From contig NZ_BDDE01000027.1 of assembly GCF_008327685.1 (NCBI RefSeq), positions 1 through 64,000 of the forward strand: a DNA stretch of 64,000 nucleotides. Direction: 5' to 3'. The notes under the pieces are model-generated. The model was given only the letters and a program-made list of their open reading frames with translations, was not told where the DNA came from and ran no database searches. Positions 27,800 to 35,901 of this stretch are shown in pieces (the stretch's first letter is position 1; each line of letters opens with the position of its first letter). The translations under genes and the position numbers were made by a program. This DNA is from Actinomadura sp. K4S16. GTDB lineage: Bacteria; Actinomycetota; Actinomycetes; Streptosporangiales; Streptosporangiaceae.

Positions 27800-29026
27800 G
27801 TGCCAACTCCCGTCTGGATCGCAGGTGTCGGGATGACACCGTTCGGCAGGCATCGCGGCAAAAGCGTCGGCGACCTCACCCGCTGGGCCGTCGCCGACGC
27901 GCTGCAAGACTGCGGCGCCACCGTCGGCGCTCTGGACGCCGCGTTCTTCGGCACCGCCACCCAGGGCGCCCTCGAAGGGCAGCACATGGTCCCGGGCCAG
28001 ATCGCACTGCGCGCGATGGGCGTCCAGCGGATCCCCGTCGTGAACGTCGAGAACGCCTGCGCCACCGGCGCCACCGCGTTCGCGCTCGCCGTGGACCGGA
28101 TCCGGGCGGGAGCCGCGGACGTGGCCCTGGCCGTCGGGGTGGAGCGGATGAACGTCGACGACCCCGCGCGCACCATGGCGGTGTTCGACGGCGCCTACGA
28201 CGTGTCCGATCCCGCCGCGCTCGCCCGCACCCTGAAGGAACTCGGCGGAGACGTCGACGTGGACGGCCTCGGGCCCCGCTCGGTCTTCATGGACGTCTAC
28301 GCCGCGGTCGCGCGCAACCACATGCGCGTGTACGGCACGACCCAGGAGCAGATCGCGGCGGTCGCGGCCAAGAACCACGGCCACGCCGCCGCGAACCCGC
28401 GGGCACACCACCGCAGGCCGATGACGGTGGCGGACGTCCTGGCGGCGCGGAGGCTGGCGTACCCGCTCACCGTTCCGATGTGCGCGCCGATCACCGACGG
28501 GGCCGCGGCGGTCGTCGTCTGCGGTGAGGCCGGGCTGCGGCGGCTGGGGGCGGCGAAGAGGGTCGAGGTCCTCGCCACCGCGATCGGCACCGGGACGGAT
28601 CGGGACCCGCGCACCTTCGAGGGCCACCAGAGCCGCTCGGTGTCCGCACGCGCCTACGAACAGGCCGGGGTCGGCCCGGACGACGTGGACGTGGCCGAGG
28701 TCCACGACGCCACGGCCTTCGGCGAGGTGCTCCAGACCGAGATGCTCGGTCTGGTTCCGCCCGGCGAGGGCGGACCGGCGGCCCTGCGGGGCGAGACCGC
28801 CCTCGGGGGCCGGCTGCCGGTGAACCCCTCCGGCGGCCTGGAGTCCAAGGGCCACCCCCTCGCGGCGAGCGGGCTCGGGCAGATCTTCGAGCTCACCGAG
28901 CAGCTGCGCGGGACCGCGGGACCCCGCCAGGTGGAGGGAGCCCGGATCGCCGTCGCCGAGAACGGCGGGGGCTTCCACCGCGGCGAAGAGGCCGTCACCT
29001 GCGTGACCGTCCTCGGGAGGGCGTGA
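27800..29026 (+). CDS. Thiolase / SCP-x-type lipid-transfer protein
   Basis: 408 residues, thiolase fold of the non-condensing or degradative SCP-x/Ltp group. Active Cys in 'NVENACATGATAFALAVD' (about 86-90), 'DVDVAEVHDATAFGEVLQTE' carrying the HDATA motif, and the C-terminal 'ESKGHPLAASGLGQI' with the catalytic His. Expected to cleave or form beta-ketoacyl-CoA or to act in aldol-type side-chain removal, as Ltp proteins do in steroid degradation. GTG start; 4 bases from the next start. In an operon with an acyl-CoA ligase and an SDR. Confidence 0.85.
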   Translation: MPTPVWIAGVGMTPFGRHRGKSVGDLTRWAVADALQDCGATVGALDAAFFGTATQGALEGQHMVPGQIALRAMGVQRIPVVNVENACATGATAFALAVDRIRAGAADVALAVGVERMNVDDPARTMAVFDGAYDVSDPAALARTLKELGGDVDVDGLGPRSVFMDVYAAVARNHMRVYGTTQEQIAAVAAKNHGHAAANPRAHHRRPMTVADVLAARRLAYPLTVPMCAPITDGAAAVVVCGEAGLRRLGAAKRVEVLATAIGTGTDRDPRTFEGHQSRSVSARAYEQAGVGPDDVDVAEVHDATAFGEVLQTEMLGLVPPGEGGPAALRGETALGGRLPVNPSGGLESKGHPLAASGLGQIFELTEQLRGTAGPRQVEGARIAVAENGGGFHRGEEAVTCVTVLGRA

Positions 29027-29029
29027 GAG

Positions 29030-30583
29030 ATGGCCGTCATCGACTTCTTCGACCGCGGCCGGGCGATCGACCCGACAGGGGTCGCCTACCGGTCCGACGA
29101 CGAGGTGTGGACCTTCGACGAGGCGGGAGCACTGTCGTGCCGGATCGCCCACGCCTTGCTGGGCGCGGGAGCACGGCGCGAGTCCAAGGTCGCCGTCCTG
29201 TCCCCGAACGCCCCGTCCGCGTGGATCTGCGTGCTCGGGGCGTGGCGCGCCGGCGCGGCGTGGGTGCCCCTGAACCCGGCCACTCCGGTGAGCGAGAACA
29301 TCGGGCTGCTGCGGCGCTTCGACGTGGAGGTGCTCTTCTACCACCCCGACCTCGCCGACCAGGTCGCCGAGATGAAGGCCGCCTCGCCGGGAGTCGGCCT
29401 CTACGTGGCCCTCGCGGCCGGTACCGGCGACCTCGCGTTGGAGGACTGGACCGCCGGCCGGCCGGACACGCCGCCGCCCGTCCGCTTCGCCATGGACGAC
29501 GTGGTCGCCGTGTCGCCGACCGGCGGGACGACCGGCGAGCCGAAGGGCGTGATGAACACCCACCGCTCCCTGTCGGTGATGGTCGCCCACCAGATGATGG
29601 CGCTGACCTATCCGGCGGGGGCGCCCGTCGTCAACCTCGCCGCCGCCCCGATGACGCACACGGCCGGGCTCTTCAGCCTGCAGACGACCGCGCGCGGCGG
29701 CACGGTCGTCATCGTCCCGCGCGCGACGCCGGACGCCGTCCTCGACGCCGTCGAACGGCACGCGGTCACGGAGCTGTTCCTCCCGCCGACGGCGGTGTAC
29801 CGCCTGCTGGAGACGCTGGAGCACCGGACGGCCGACACCTCGTCCCTCCGCTACCTGGTGTACGGCGCGGCGCCGATGTCGACCGACAGGCTGCGCGCCG
29901 GCATCGACCGGCTCGGTCCCGTCTTCCTGGGCGGCTACGGCCAGACGGAGGCCATCGCGGCGATCTCGTTCCTCCGGCCCGACGAGCACCTGGCCGGCGG
30001 GGAGGTGGCGCCCGAGGAGAGGCTGCGCTCGTGCGGCCGCCCCTACCCGCTGGCCACGGTGGCGATCCTCGACGAGGACGGGACGGAGGTGCCGCAGGGC
30101 CGCACGGGCGAGATCTGCGTCCGGGGCGACCTGGTGATGAAGGGCTACTACAAGGACCCCGAGCGCACCGCGGAGACGATCGTCGACGGCTGGCTGCACA
30201 CCGGCGACCTCGGGCACCGCGACGCCGAGGGCTACCTCCACATCACCGACCGCAAGAAGGACCTCATCATCTCGGGCGGCTTCAACGTCCACCCGAGCGA
30301 GGTCGAGCAGGTGATCTGGAGCCACCCCGCGGTGCGCGACTGCGCCGTGGTCGGCTCTCCCGACCCGGACTGGGGCGAGGCCGTGACGGCCGTGGTCGAG
30401 CTCAAGGCCGGACACGACGTCGGGGAGGCCGAACTGATCGCCCGGTGCCGCGAGCGGCTCGGCCCGGTCCGGACGCCCAAGAAGGTCGTCTTCATGGAGC
30501 GGCTCCCGCGCAGCGGCAACGGCAAGGTCCTCAAGCGGGAGATCCGCGAGGGGTTCTGGGCCGGCACACGAACAAGGATCTGA
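29030..30583 (+). CDS. Acyl-CoA ligase (AMP-binding)
   Basis: 517 residues, ANL superfamily. A3 loop 'VSPTGGTTGEPKGVMNTHRS' (about 160-180), 'GGYGQTEAIAAISFLRP' (A5), 'TGDLGHRDAEGYLHITDRKK' (A7-A8) and the C-terminal catalytic Lys in 'RSGNGKVLKREI' are all present. It activates a carboxylic acid to its adenylate and then to the CoA thioester. ATG 3 bases after the thiolase stop. With the esterase upstream and SDR downstream it defines a beta-oxidation-like route for an unknown acid. Substrate not predictable by eye. Confidence 0.9.
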   Translation: MAVIDFFDRGRAIDPTGVAYRSDDEVWTFDEAGALSCRIAHALLGAGARRESKVAVLSPNAPSAWICVLGAWRAGAAWVPLNPATPVSENIGLLRRFDVEVLFYHPDLADQVAEMKAASPGVGLYVALAAGTGDLALEDWTAGRPDTPPPVRFAMDDVVAVSPTGGTTGEPKGVMNTHRSLSVMVAHQMMALTYPAGAPVVNLAAAPMTHTAGLFSLQTTARGGTVVIVPRATPDAVLDAVERHAVTELFLPPTAVYRLLETLEHRTADTSSLRYLVYGAAPMSTDRLRAGIDRLGPVFLGGYGQTEAIAAISFLRPDEHLAGGEVAPEERLRSCGRPYPLATVAILDEDGTEVPQGRTGEICVRGDLVMKGYYKDPERTAETIVDGWLHTGDLGHRDAEGYLHITDRKKDLIISGGFNVHPSEVEQVIWSHPAVRDCAVVGSPDPDWGEAVTAVVELKAGHDVGEAELIARCRERLGPVRTPKKVVFMERLPRSGNGKVLKREIREGFWAGTRTRI

Positions 30584-30591
30584 GGAGCATC

Positions 30592-31449
30592 ATGACGGAA
30601 CCGAGAACCACCGGAAGCGAACCGGCGGGCAGGGGCGAACTGGCGGGCAGGGACGAACTGGCGGGCAAGGTCGCGCTGGTCGTCGGCGCCGGCTGCATCG
30701 GCGAGGGGATGGGCAACGGCCGCGCGACCGCGCTGACGTTCGCACGCGAGGGCGCGACCGTGGTCTGCGCCGACATCGACCTCGCGTCGGCGCGCGAGAC
30801 CGTCCGCCTGATCCGGGAGGAGGGCGGGGCCGCGGAGGCGGTCGAGCTCGACGTCACCGAAGAGGCGCAGGTCCGCGCCGTCGTCGGCGCCGTCGTAGAC
30901 GCGCACGGGCACCTCGACGTGCTCGACAACAACGTCGGCATCGGAGCGGTGGGCGGCGTCACCGACCTCGACGAGGCCGACTGGGACCGGGTCCTCGCGG
31001 TCAACCTCAAGGGGGCGTTCCTCACGATGAAGCACGTCATCCCGCACATGGTCGAGCAGGGCGGCGGCTCCATCGTCAACATCTCCTCGGTCACCGGGAT
31101 CCGCTGGAGCGGCGTGCCGTACGCGAGCTACTACGCGAGCAAGGCCGGGCTCAACCACCTGACGCGGATGACCGCGCGTGAATGGGCCCGGGAGCGGGTC
31201 CGGGTGAACGCGGTGCTCCCCGGACTGATGAAGACGCCGATGGTGGCCACGGCGATGCTCGCCGACGCCTACGACAGCCCCGACATCGAGGCCATGTGGG
31301 CGAAGCGGGACGCCCAGGTGCCGATGGGTCACATGGGCACGCCGTGGGACGTGGCGGAGGCGGCCTTGTTCCTCGCAGGCGACCGGTCGAAGTACGTCAC
31401 CGGGATCGAGCTCGTCGTGGACGGAGGAGTCGCGCTCGGCTTCGCATGA
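30592..31449 (+). CDS. Short-chain dehydrogenase/reductase
   Basis: 285 residues, classical SDR. Nucleotide site 'LVVGAGCIGEGMGNGRAT' (Gly-rich variant), 'NNVGIGAVGG', Ser in 'SIVNISSVTG', and Tyr-x-x-x-Lys in 'YYASKAGLNHLTRM'. C-terminal 'VTGIELVVDGGVALGFA' is typical. Probably oxidises the 3-hydroxyacyl or a ring hydroxyl in the local pathway. ATG with GAGGAG 5 bases upstream. The 27-residue N-terminal extension consists of three near-identical 6-residue repeats, an unusual addition. Confidence 0.88.
   Translation: MTEPRTTGSEPAGRGELAGRDELAGKVALVVGAGCIGEGMGNGRATALTFAREGATVVCADIDLASARETVRLIREEGGAAEAVELDVTEEAQVRAVVGAVVDAHGHLDVLDNNVGIGAVGGVTDLDEADWDRVLAVNLKGAFLTMKHVIPHMVEQGGGSIVNISSVTGIRWSGVPYASYYASKAGLNHLTRMTAREWARERVRVNAVLPGLMKTPMVATAMLADAYDSPDIEAMWAKRDAQVPMGHMGTPWDVAEAALFLAGDRSKYVTGIELVVDGGVALGFA
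30616..30669 (+). repeat. Three tandem 18-bp repeats in the SDR N-terminus
   Basis: Units at 30616-30633, 30634-30651 and 30652-30669 encode SEPAGR, GELAGR and DELAGK. They differ by only a few bases and lie immediately before the Rossmann fold, so copy number could change without breaking the enzyme. Confidence 0.8.
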
Positions 31450-31527
31450 CCGGCCGCCACCCCGCCTCCCCCCGCCGCCGGGTGCACGGCCGCGGCGTGC
31501 CGTTCCCCCACCGGCAGGGGCCCGGGC

Positions 31528-31550
31528 GTCGGAAATCCTCGGTTTCCGAC
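31528..31550. promoter_or_regulatory. Perfect 8-bp inverted repeat with 7-base centre
   Basis: GTCGGAAA - TCCTCGG - TTTCCGAC, extendable by one C-G pair. It lies 78 bases after the SDR stop and 42 bases before the VOC gene. It could be a terminator for the upstream operon (no T run follows) or an operator for the VOC gene; I favour a protein-binding site. Confidence 0.4.
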
Positions 31551-31592
31551 GGGCGGCTGGGGCGGCGAGGGGGCGGCGCGGACGCTTGGCAC

Positions 31593-32471
31593 ATGACCGA
31601 CATCGACCGGATCGACCACTCCGTCCTCTACACCACCGACATGGACGCCACCGCCGCGGCCTACGAAGCCCTGGGCTTCACCCTGAGCCCGCTGTCGATG
31701 CACATGGGCTCCGACCGGCCCGGCGGCGAGCGCAGGCCCATGGGCGCCGGCAACCGCTGCGCCCTGTTCGGACAGAACTACCTCGAACTGCTCGGCCTCT
31801 TCGGCGACGGAAGCGTCGACCCGTGGAACATCCGCCCCTTGATCGCCGAGTACGAGGGCCTGCACGGCTACTCGTTCGGCTGCGTGGACGCGGAGGCGGC
31901 CGAGGAGCGGCTGCGCCGGGCGGGCCTGTCCTCCTCGGGAGTGCTGCCGCTCCAGCGCGACGTGGAGACCCCCGGCGGCACCGCCACCGCCCGGTTCCAG
32001 GCCGTCCACCTGGAGCGGTCGCTCACCCCCGAGGGCCTGGTCCACGCGGCCCGGCACCTGACACCGGAGCTGATCCACCAGCCCCGGTACCTGGAGCACG
32101 CCAACGGCGCGACGCATCTGGAGAGCGTCCTGCTGGTGGTCGGCGACGGCGAGCTGGCCGCCACCGCGGACCGCTACGCGCTTATCCTGGACGTCCCCGC
32201 GGTCGCCGAGGGGCCGCGCCGGGTGCTGCGGCTGGCGCTGGGGCGGGTGGAGATCGTCACGGTCTCCGCCTTCGGCGAGGTGCTGCCCGGTGAGGACGTC
32301 CCCGCCCTGCCGTACATGGCGGCCCAGACGGTGGCGGTCGGCGACCTCGGCGCCGCGCGCACGCTCGTGGAGGGCAACGGCTTCGTCGCGCGGGACCTGC
32401 CGGGTGGAGGCTTCTTCGTCGGCGCGGCCCAGGCGCGGGGCGCGGCGCTCGCATTCCAGCAGGTGCGTTGA
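31593..32471 (+). CDS. VOC / glyoxalase-like domain protein
   Basis: 292 residues. The N-terminal 'IDRIDHSVLYTTDMDATAAA' and 'GNRCALFGQNYLELLGL', followed by 'ATHLESVLLVVGDGELA', fit a two-module VOC protein of the Glyoxalase_3-like type, with possible metal ligands His9, Glu (in 'YLELL') and the later His/Glu pair. These enzymes are lyases, isomerases or dioxygenases; the specific reaction is unclear. It follows the SDR operon after 143 bases with its own palindromic leader. ATG at 31593 chosen for the VOC fold start. Confidence 0.75.
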   Translation: MTDIDRIDHSVLYTTDMDATAAAYEALGFTLSPLSMHMGSDRPGGERRPMGAGNRCALFGQNYLELLGLFGDGSVDPWNIRPLIAEYEGLHGYSFGCVDAEAAEERLRRAGLSSSGVLPLQRDVETPGGTATARFQAVHLERSLTPEGLVHAARHLTPELIHQPRYLEHANGATHLESVLLVVGDGELAATADRYALILDVPAVAEGPRRVLRLALGRVEIVTVSAFGEVLPGEDVPALPYMAAQTVAVGDLGAARTLVEGNGFVARDLPGGGFFVGAAQARGAALAFQQVR

Positions 32472-32565
32472 TGGCGACCGCAGGCGCCTTACGCGGGCTC
32501 TGCTTCGGGACGGCACCGCGGCTCTCGGCGCCTGGCCGACCGCGTCCAGGAGGCGGGGACCGCCT

Positions 32566-33594
32566 TCATCCGCGGCGGGTCACCGGGGCGAGGCCGCTAC
32601 GGCCGTCGGTCCGAGGTCCATCACTTCCCATGGCCGCCCCGATCCTCTTGCTGCTGCGGATGATCGGCGCGCTCTCCACCTGGCGGACGCCCGGGAGCGC
32701 GCCGATCCCCGCCTCCAGGTAGTCGTACAGCGCCGACACGTCGCGGCAGGCGGCGAACACCAGCAGGTTCGTCGGCCCCGTGGTCGCCGCCACGAAGGCG
32801 GCCTCGGGATGCGCGGCCAGCGCGTCGGCGGTCCGCCGCAGCGCGGACGGCTCGACGGTGAGCCACAGCATGGCCACCGTGTCGTAGCCCAGCAGCAGCG
32901 GGTCGATGTCCACGTCGAAGAAGACCGCCCCGGTCCGGCGCAGGTGGTCCAGCCTGCGCCGGGCGGTCATCTCCGAGGCGCCGATCGCCTTGGCCAGGTC
33001 CGTGTAGCCCGCCCGCCCGTCCTGGAGGAGCACGCTCAGCAACTGCTCGTCCTCCTCGGTCAGGACGACGGCCTCGCCTTGGCGATCGTCGAGGTCGGGG
33101 GCCAGCGCGGCGATCTGCGCGGGCGTGAGCGCGTCGGTCCGGCCGTGCCACCCGGTCGGGCCTCCGGCGAACACCCGCAGCACGCAGTGCGCGCTGATCC
33201 CGGTCACCTGCGGCGTCCGCGGGAGCTGCCCGAGCAGCAGCGCGTCGCGGCGCCGCCGGTCCCGCGCCTGCACGACGCAGACGATCTGCGTGCCGCCCGA
33301 GGTCAGGCTCACCCACAGCGTGTCGTCCCTGCGTGCCAGCGCGTCCGCGATCGCGTTGGCCGCCTCGGGCAGGGCCTGGACGCGCAGCACCCACTCCACC
33401 CAGCCCATCCGCTGCGCAACCGGCCGGCCCACCACGCGCAGCGCGCCGGTCGTGCGCAGCCTGCGGTAGCGCCGCGCCACCGTCTGGTCCGACACCTCCA
33501 GCACGGCCGCGATCCGGCTGAAGCTCGCACGCCCGTCCACGTGCAGCGCGTGGACGATCGCCCGGTCCAGCCCGTCCAGAGCAGCCGTCTCCAT
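32566..33594 (-). CDS. Double-unit Lrp/AsnC family regulator
   Basis: 342 residues made of two complete Lrp units in tandem. Unit one has its helix-turn-helix in 'LDRAIVHALHVDGRASFSRI' and 'EVSDQTVARRYRRLRTTGAL'; unit two in 'LLSVLLQDGRAGYTDLAKAI' and 'GASEMTARRRLDHLRRTGAV', each followed by a RAM-type beta domain. It starts a few bases after the MFS stop and is probably cotranscribed. GTG at 33600 is an alternative start. Convergent with the VOC gene. Likely senses an amino acid or small acid; not the obvious regulator of the MFS gene, which has TetR sites. Confidence 0.85.
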   Translation of the reverse strand: METAALDGLDRAIVHALHVDGRASFSRIAAVLEVSDQTVARRYRRLRTTGALRVVGRPVAQRMGWVEWVLRVQALPEAANAIADALARRDDTLWVSLTSGGTQIVCVVQARDRRRRDALLLGQLPRTPQVTGISAHCVLRVFAGGPTGWHGRTDALTPAQIAALAPDLDDRQGEAVVLTEEDEQLLSVLLQDGRAGYTDLAKAIGASEMTARRRLDHLRRTGAVFFDVDIDPLLLGYDTVAMLWLTVEPSALRRTADALAAHPEAAFVAATTGPTNLLVFAACRDVSALYDYLEAGIGALPGVRQVESAPIIRSSKRIGAAMGSDGPRTDGRSGLAPVTRRG

Positions 33595-33603
33595 TCTCAC
33601 AAC

Positions 33604-35100
33604 CTAGACGTCCGGGACATCCTCGACGCGCGGTGATCCGGCCTGCTCGGATCGCGGCCGTGCCGGCTCGGACTGGGACGCCCGGGCGGGGATGAGGAGC
33701 GCGAGCAGGATCGAGACGGCGACGAAGCCGAGTACCCACCAGAAGGTGCGGCCGTAGGCGCCCGCGAGCCCGTCGGGGGTGACGTGCTTCGACGCGATCA
33801 GCTCCTCGAGGCGTCCCTGCGCGACGATGAGCAGGACCGCGGCCCCGAACGACGAACCGATCTGCATGATGATCCTGTTCGCCGCGCTGGCCCGCGGGAT
33901 CGCCGGCCCGGGGACGTCGCGGATGGCGGCCGCCATCGCCGGCACCATCACCGCGCCCATGCCGCAGCCGTTGACCAGGAGCGCCGCGCTCAGCAGGACC
34001 TCGCTGCTCTCGGCGCCGAGCCGGGTGAAGACCAGGGCGCCCGCACCCGTCAGCACCAGGCCGCCGATGACCAGGACGCGGGCGGCGACCCGGTCGGCGA
34101 GCTTGCCCACCGCGATCAGCGAGGCGGCCATCCCGACGCCCTGCGGGACCAGCAGCAGGCCGGCCTCCAGGGCGCTGTGGCCGCGGACCTGCTGGGAGTA
34201 CAGCGGAAGCACGCCCACCGCGCCGAACAGGGCCACGCTGGCGAAGAACAGCACGGCGGAGGACGACATGAAGCTGCGGACCTTCAGCAGCCGCAGATCG
34301 AGGATCGGATCGCGGGCACGCAGGGCGTGCAGGCAGAACGCCGCCAGGAGCACCGCCCCCACGGCCAGCGGGAGGACGACGTGCCGGTCCGCGAACGACC
34401 TGTACCTGCTGGCCTCGGTGAGCCCGAAGACGACCACGGCGCAGGCGGGCGAGAGCAGCAGGAGGCCGAGCACGTCGAGCCGCCCGGCGCCCGGCGACGT
34501 CCGCGTGGGCATGACGCGCCAGGCCATCACCATGGCGGCGATGCAGACCGGGACGTTGATGAAGAAGATCCAGCGCCAGTCCCAGTCGTCGACGATGACG
34601 CCGCCCAGCACCGGCCCGAGCACCGGCCCGAGCGCGGAGGGGACGCCCATCACCCCCATGACCCGTCCGAACCGGGCGGGCCCGGCCTCCTGGGCGAGGA
34701 TCGCCATGCCGAGCGGGAGCACCATGCCGCCGCCGAGCCCCTGGACCACCCGGAACCCGATGAGGCTGTAGACGTCCCAGGCGGTGCCGCACAGGACGGA
34801 CCCGACCAGGAACAGCGAGATGCAGGTGATCCACATCTTCCGGGCGCCGAACCGTTCCAGGGCCCACCCGGACAGGGCCATGACCGCGGCCATCGCGAGC
34901 AGGTACCCGGTGGTGATCCACTGGATGGTGAGCAACGAGCTGTCGAACTGCTTGAGCAGCGTGTCGTAGGCGATGTTGGTCATCGTCGCGTCGAGCTGCA
35001 TCATGATCGACCCCAGCGCGATCGTGATCATGAGCAGGACTAGCCGGGCGGGCAGGCGCCCGCCGCCCGGCTCCTCGACCGCTTTCGCGGACACGGTCAT
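33604..35100 (-). CDS. MFS exporter, DHA2 (14-TM) family
   Basis: 498-residue membrane transporter. About 14 hydrophobic helices; the motif C region 'GPVLGPVLGGVIVDDWDWRW' and the N-terminal 'LDATMTNIAYDTLLKQFDSS' and 'WITTGYLLAMAAVMALSGWA' mark the EmrB/QacA drug:proton antiporter type. Its leader contains a perfect 16-bp palindrome (35121-35136) that recurs at the start of the next gene upstream, a TetR regulator, so export is probably induced by the TetR ligand. The Lrp gene follows almost without gap. Substrate unknown. Confidence 0.9.
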   Translation of the reverse strand: MTVSAKAVEEPGGGRLPARLVLLMITIALGSIMMQLDATMTNIAYDTLLKQFDSSLLTIQWITTGYLLAMAAVMALSGWALERFGARKMWITCISLFLVGSVLCGTAWDVYSLIGFRVVQGLGGGMVLPLGMAILAQEAGPARFGRVMGVMGVPSALGPVLGPVLGGVIVDDWDWRWIFFINVPVCIAAMVMAWRVMPTRTSPGAGRLDVLGLLLLSPACAVVVFGLTEASRYRSFADRHVVLPLAVGAVLLAAFCLHALRARDPILDLRLLKVRSFMSSSAVLFFASVALFGAVGVLPLYSQQVRGHSALEAGLLLVPQGVGMAASLIAVGKLADRVAARVLVIGGLVLTGAGALVFTRLGAESSEVLLSAALLVNGCGMGAVMVPAMAAAIRDVPGPAIPRASAANRIIMQIGSSFGAAVLLIVAQGRLEELIASKHVTPDGLAGAYGRTFWWVLGFVAVSILLALLIPARASQSEPARPRSEQAGSPRVEDVPDV

Positions 35101-35120
35101 GGGACTGGACCCTCCATCTT

Positions 35121-35136
35121 CAGTAAATATTTACTG
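35121..35136. promoter_or_regulatory. Perfect 16-bp palindrome before the MFS gene
   Basis: CAGTAAATATTTACTG, a perfect inverted repeat ending 21 bases upstream of the MFS start. A near copy (35795-35810) overlaps the TetR gene leader, and a half-site (GTAAATAT, 35882-35889) precedes the esterase gene. Strong candidate operator for the TetR protein. Confidence 0.75.
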
Positions 35137-35178
35137 CGCATGTCGTGCGGGGAGCGGATGCGCTCCGAGCGGCGGCGT

Positions 35179-35793
35179 CTACTTCTCCCCCGGGGATCGC
35201 CTGGAGCCGGTCATGCCGTCCAGCAGCTGTTCCAGCACCAGGCGGCGCGTCTCGGCCGCGGTGAAGTCGATGCCCCTCTCCGCCGCCAGAGCGTCTCCGC
35301 GCCGCGCCAGCACCACGCCCCCGATGAGGGCGCTCATCGCGATGCCCCAAGCGATCTCGAACGGCCGGTCGCCGCGGAAGACCCCCTCATGCTGGCCGCG
35401 TTCGTACAGCTCGCGCAGCTCCGCCGGAAGCGTGTCGGCCGAGGGCAGCGGGAGGGTCTTCCACCCGCCCAGGGACTCGTGAAGCCACAGACCGATCAGG
35501 ACGGGACGCCCCGAGAGGGCTTCGGCCAGCGCGCCGAGCGCCGCGGTCACGCCCTCGTAGGGCGCGAGGGCCCGCGCCTTCTCCAGAGCCGGGTGCCACG
35601 CGTCGTGCAGCGCGGCCATCTGGTCCTCGAGGACGGCCCTGTACAGGCCCTCCTTGCTGCCGAAGTGGTGATAGATCATCCGCTCGTTGACACCGGCCCG
35701 CTTGACGATCGCCTGGACGCGCGCGCCCCGAAGGCCGTACTGGGCGAACTCCTCCGCCGCGGCGGCCAGGAGGGAAGCCTTGCTCACCGACAT
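35179..35793 (-). CDS. TetR family repressor of the MFS exporter
   Basis: 204 residues. N-terminal helix-turn-helix: 'LLAAAAEEFAQYGLRGARVQ', 'IVKRAGVNERMIYHHFGSKE', a textbook TetR DNA-binding domain; the remaining helical domain is a ligand pocket. ATG at 35793 (MSVSKASLL) was preferred over a longer start because the candidate operator (35795-35810) lies immediately upstream. Same strand as the MFS gene, 78 bases before it. Autoregulation and MFS control are expected. Ligand unknown. Confidence 0.9.
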   Translation of the reverse strand: MSVSKASLLAAAAEEFAQYGLRGARVQAIVKRAGVNERMIYHHFGSKEGLYRAVLEDQMAALHDAWHPALEKARALAPYEGVTAALGALAEALSGRPVLIGLWLHESLGGWKTLPLPSADTLPAELRELYERGQHEGVFRGDRPFEIAWGIAMSALIGGVVLARRGDALAAERGIDFTAAETRRLVLEQLLDGMTGSRRSPGEK

Positions 35794-35794
35794 G

Positions 35795-35810
35795 CAGTAA
35801 ACATTTACAT
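35795..35810. promoter_or_regulatory. Second TetR operator copy at the TetR start
   Basis: CAGTAAACATTTACAT agrees with the perfect palindrome at 35121-35136 in 13 of 16 positions and touches the TetR start codon, which suggests autorepression. It also lies 92 bases from the divergent esterase gene, which has a further GTAAATAT half-site near its start. Confidence 0.65.
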
Positions 35811-35901
35811 ACGAACTGCGCCATCGCAACCCGGGACACCCCGCGCGGACCGGCCATCCCTATTACGCTACTATTGGTATCGTAAATATGAGGAGGTCAT
35901 C

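Noticed and set aside
32472-32722. Short plus-strand frame after the VOC gene, and a nearby phrase (RLADRVQEAGTAFIRGG) resembling the end of a PLP-dependent decarboxylase
   Set aside because: The frame lies mostly opposite the Lrp gene. The decarboxylase-like phrase is only about 17 residues, in another frame, without flanking support; perhaps a gene remnant but not supportable.
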